Part shown: positions 59,364 through 64,000 of the stretch, in pieces | Position numbering within the stretch: the stretch's first letter is position 1 | Layout of the letters: each line of letters starts with the position of its first letter | DNA from: Trifolium pratense | Taxonomy: Eukaryota; Streptophyta; Magnoliopsida; Fabales; Fabaceae | DNA: 64,000 nt | NCBI RefSeq assembly: GCF_020283565.1 | Contig: NC_060060.1 | Span: forward strand, 41,540,001-41,604,000 | Direction of reading: 5' to 3' | Program-made: the position numbers and the translations under genes | The notes under the pieces: generated by a model | Seen by the model: only the letters and a program-made list of their open reading frames with translations | What the model was told of the DNA's origin: nothing | The model's database searches: none

Positions 59364-61321
59364 GAGCTTTATATACAGCTATATAGCTACTCACCTGCAA
59401 TTGGAATAAAACAAACTTTAGATTTATGAGAAATGAGAATAAAAAACTCGGAGCACCTAAACACAGGAAAAACCCGCCAGAAGCTGTTTACAAAAGATTT
59501 TAATTAATGGCAATATATTTATATTATCATTGAATTGTTTCTCACGATTGAAATAAACTTATTTGAACATCGTAACACAATCAGCCTCAAAGCGAACCCT
59601 AAACAAAATTAACCTAATCTATGTAGCTGCATATTAGTCGGAAAAAAAAAATACTGAAGTAAGCAGTTTTAATAAAGCATCTAGTGTATGATTTTGAAAT
59701 AGCAAACTAAGCAACTGTTAACTGAAAATGATTGATGAATTTGAACTTAAACAGAAAATATACAGTTTTCAGCATAACCTAATCTGTGATAGTGATCAAA
59801 TAACAAACAATTAATTTATTTGTTTCTACTTTCTAGCATCAAACCACACAATACTTAAGTTTTTTGATTAAGCATCTATTCTAGGATTTGATTATGAAAG
59901 ATCAACCTAAGCAACCGATAGCAGTAACGATTAATTATTCAAAAACGATAAACTGAAAATAATTGATGAATTTGAATTTAAATAGCATATACACAGAACC
60001 TGAAATAAATCAGAAACTATGCTACGAATGAAATTAACCAAATCTTATGATCAAAATATTAATCCGAATCCTTACAAAAGATGAAGTCTGAGTGGAGCAA
60101 AAGATCGGAGATGATAACTCAGAAGAACGAACTGTGAAGAAGAAGGAAGCGGTTATGGAAATGGAGAATTTAGATAATTCGCGAAGTTTCCCAACGGTTA
60201 ACATAAATTGGATTGGGTTGCTACAGAAATTGGATTGGATCCATTAATCCAGAAACAAATTAGTACAAAATAGAGATTTTTTTGAGCTACTACATTCAGG
60301 GGGGGGGGGTTCAAATAAAAAAACTAATCTTAATAAAAACCACAATTCAAATAAAAAACTACAAAAACCATTCTTATTAAATTTTGGATGTTACTACTAA
60401 AATTGAAGAAAACTGTATATATAAATTTTAATATTTATTTAATTACTGATATGAGATATTACAGTAATCTCTAACTAGTTTATGAGTTAGTAGGAAGTCA
60501 TTTGTGAAATTGGAAATTTTGAAATTTATTTTCTTTATATTTTTAATATAACACAGTAGTCTTTTCCAAGAGTCACGGAAACATAAAGTCGAGCTGAGGG
60601 ATACGGAAGAGAAGCGGATTCAACTCAATCTTAGAGATTCCTGGAATTTCTATGGATCGCGTTGGGGGAAATCTATCAAAGCTAGGCAGATGCTCACATC
60701 TTAGCAAGGACGGCTTCATCACACTCTATCTCTCAAGTTGTTCATAATTACCATATTTGTATTTTTTTTTTTGTTTTTGCCATGATATCGTATTTGTATT
60801 TTATTTGCCATTGATAATGAAATGAATCAGTCATTCAATAGTAAAAAAAGATATTAGTAATCTCTAACTTGTATATTTGTACTGTTTGATTTGTTCAAAA
60901 TAAAATTGATATGCGTTCCTTTGTAATGTTAATATGTATTATTATAATATAGTATTTGTTGAACTTATTTAACTTATAATATAATATGTTATTTGATATT
61001 ACATAAATATGAAATTATGCATCAGTAACTAAAAATTTGTGACATACACCTTAAGCCTTAAGGTGTAACTTGCCAAGTTGTTACCTAGTTTCTTCCTTCT
61101 TGAGCAAATTTCAACAGAACACAACAGCTTTTGTAACTTACAATATTAAATTGGATTTCGAATTCGAAATGATTATCATTGTACATGGTTTAGGATTAGA
61201 TTACAAGAAATGGAACTTTGTGTACTTTGCAATGTGACAAAGTTAATGGCCATACATTGTATACAAGGGGAATGAAGTACTACATCTTGTTCCATTCCAT
61301 TCACACAAATAAGAAAAAAAT
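59364..61321. other. Leader region and intergenic DNA
   Basis: 59364-60150 is probably the leader and intron of the 89-residue protein gene. A G9-10 run lies at 60300. A GC-richer block of unknown origin (60570-60740) has no frame I can name. 60840-61320 is AT-rich with the MAP kinase 3' UTR. Confidence 0.4.
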
Positions 61322-63348
<2,027 letters not shown>

Positions 63349-64000
63349 CTTTCTATTCTTTCTTTAACTTTTATGATGCAAAATTTTGCTATCTTCAATT
63401 CTGTTGTCTTGATTCTCAACCTCTTCTCTATAAGAAGACTTTTATTTTCGAATAAGATAATAATTCATTTACAACTTGTTGGATGGATGCTTCATGCTTA
63501 TGCTGATATTGATATTGTTGACATCGACACACCATGAGATAAGTTGATTAACTTACGTATTTCAATCCATCGTCTAGTGTTACATTAATTAATTAATATA
63601 ATAATAACTAGCTTCTAACATAAAAATTGACAATTTTGATTTTCAAGTGGTTATATAAGACCGGGTCCTCTAAAGGGTGGATCTTACACGTTTTATTCTG
63701 ATTCCATTTTAGATTTAGTAGGTATTCCTTGTCAAGTGGCAACCCAAGTCATAACTATACTAGGTATTATTGAAAGCCGCTAGATTAGGTGACAAATAAT
63801 TGACACAACTGTTGGCAAATTTATGAGATTCAGGGGGTTCACTTGGAAAATTTGAGAATGCTATAACCAATTTAATTCAGACTTAATTATAAGTAAACGT
63901 CTATTTTTTAGATTTATTTAATAATCGATGTACCTGATTTATATTATAGTCCAAGTACAATGTTATGGCCATTTAGTTAGTTATTACATCTATTTCAAAT
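63349..64000. other. MAP kinase leader/promoter and AT-rich DNA
   Basis: The 5' flank of the MAP kinase gene. The last 100 bases carry 'tttaataatcgatgtacctgatttatattatag', like the interior of the Stowaway-type copies at 25500 and 56840. The element probably runs off the window. Confidence 0.4.

Noticed and set aside
60570..60740. GC-richer block that might be a gene piece
   Set aside because: No open frame or family could be recognised; left as undescribed intergenic sequence.

Overview
This is a nuclear plant genome window, about two thirds A+T. Spliced eukaryotic genes with GT-AG introns are separated by AT-rich DNA full of plant transposons. The protein set (a PIP1 aquaporin, a DUF3527 protein, a CCT-motif protein, a DUF604 glycosyltransferase, a group B MAP kinase) and the repeat styles point to a flowering plant. 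The closeness of the proteins and the repeat types suggest a papilionoid legume, perhaps Medicago or Trifolium-like. The species is an inference; nothing in the window proves it. All exon joins were worked out by hand and kept in frame across every junction. No transcript was available.

Layout. 0.3-1.6 kb: 3' end of a TFIIS-like protein gene (+). 2.9-5.2 kb: DUF3527 protein gene (+). 5.2-9.6 kb: AT-rich spacer holding MITEs, SINEs and a decayed scrap of the DUF3527 gene. 9.6-14.3 kb: a PIP1 aquaporin gene (+) with an in-frame TAG at codon 57. Its first intron is swollen to about 3.5 kb by a 343-bp MITE and a 2.74-kb near-perfect palindromic element. Both of these have exact 9-bp target duplications. 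15.3-19.0 kb: cyclin-L gene (-). 19.4-21.6 kb: nested inverted-repeat elements. 21.8 kb: tRNA-Thr (-). 24.2-25.2 kb: CCT-motif protein (-). 28.4-28.8 kb: RING-H2 protein (-). 30.7-37.2 kb: a complete-ended Ty1-copia element (-) with apparently identical LTRs, an open pol frame and a gag that lacks its front part. 37-44 kb: repeat-rich spacer with a LINE remnant and an 84-bp scrap of plastid 16S rDNA. 44.1 kb: tRNA-Ala (+). 44.6-46.4 kb: phosphoglycerate-mutase-like protein (-). 48.7-53.0 kb: DUF604 glycosyltransferase (-). 55.7 kb: a 63-residue basic protein with a TATA box (-). 57.6-58.9 kb: NTF2-like protein (+), convergent with an 89-residue protein (58.9-59.4 kb, -). 61.3-63.3 kb: MAP kinase with a TEY loop (-).

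The genes look like independent single-copy loci and form no pathway or cluster. I found no CRISPR-like array and no evidence for a new multi-gene system. The most unusual content is the transposon architecture: a Mutator-type palindrome carrying two head-to-head copies of a plant-mobile-domain gene fragment inside an aquaporin intron; several small element families with 9-bp duplications; and a young gag-defective copia element with expanded tandem repeats.
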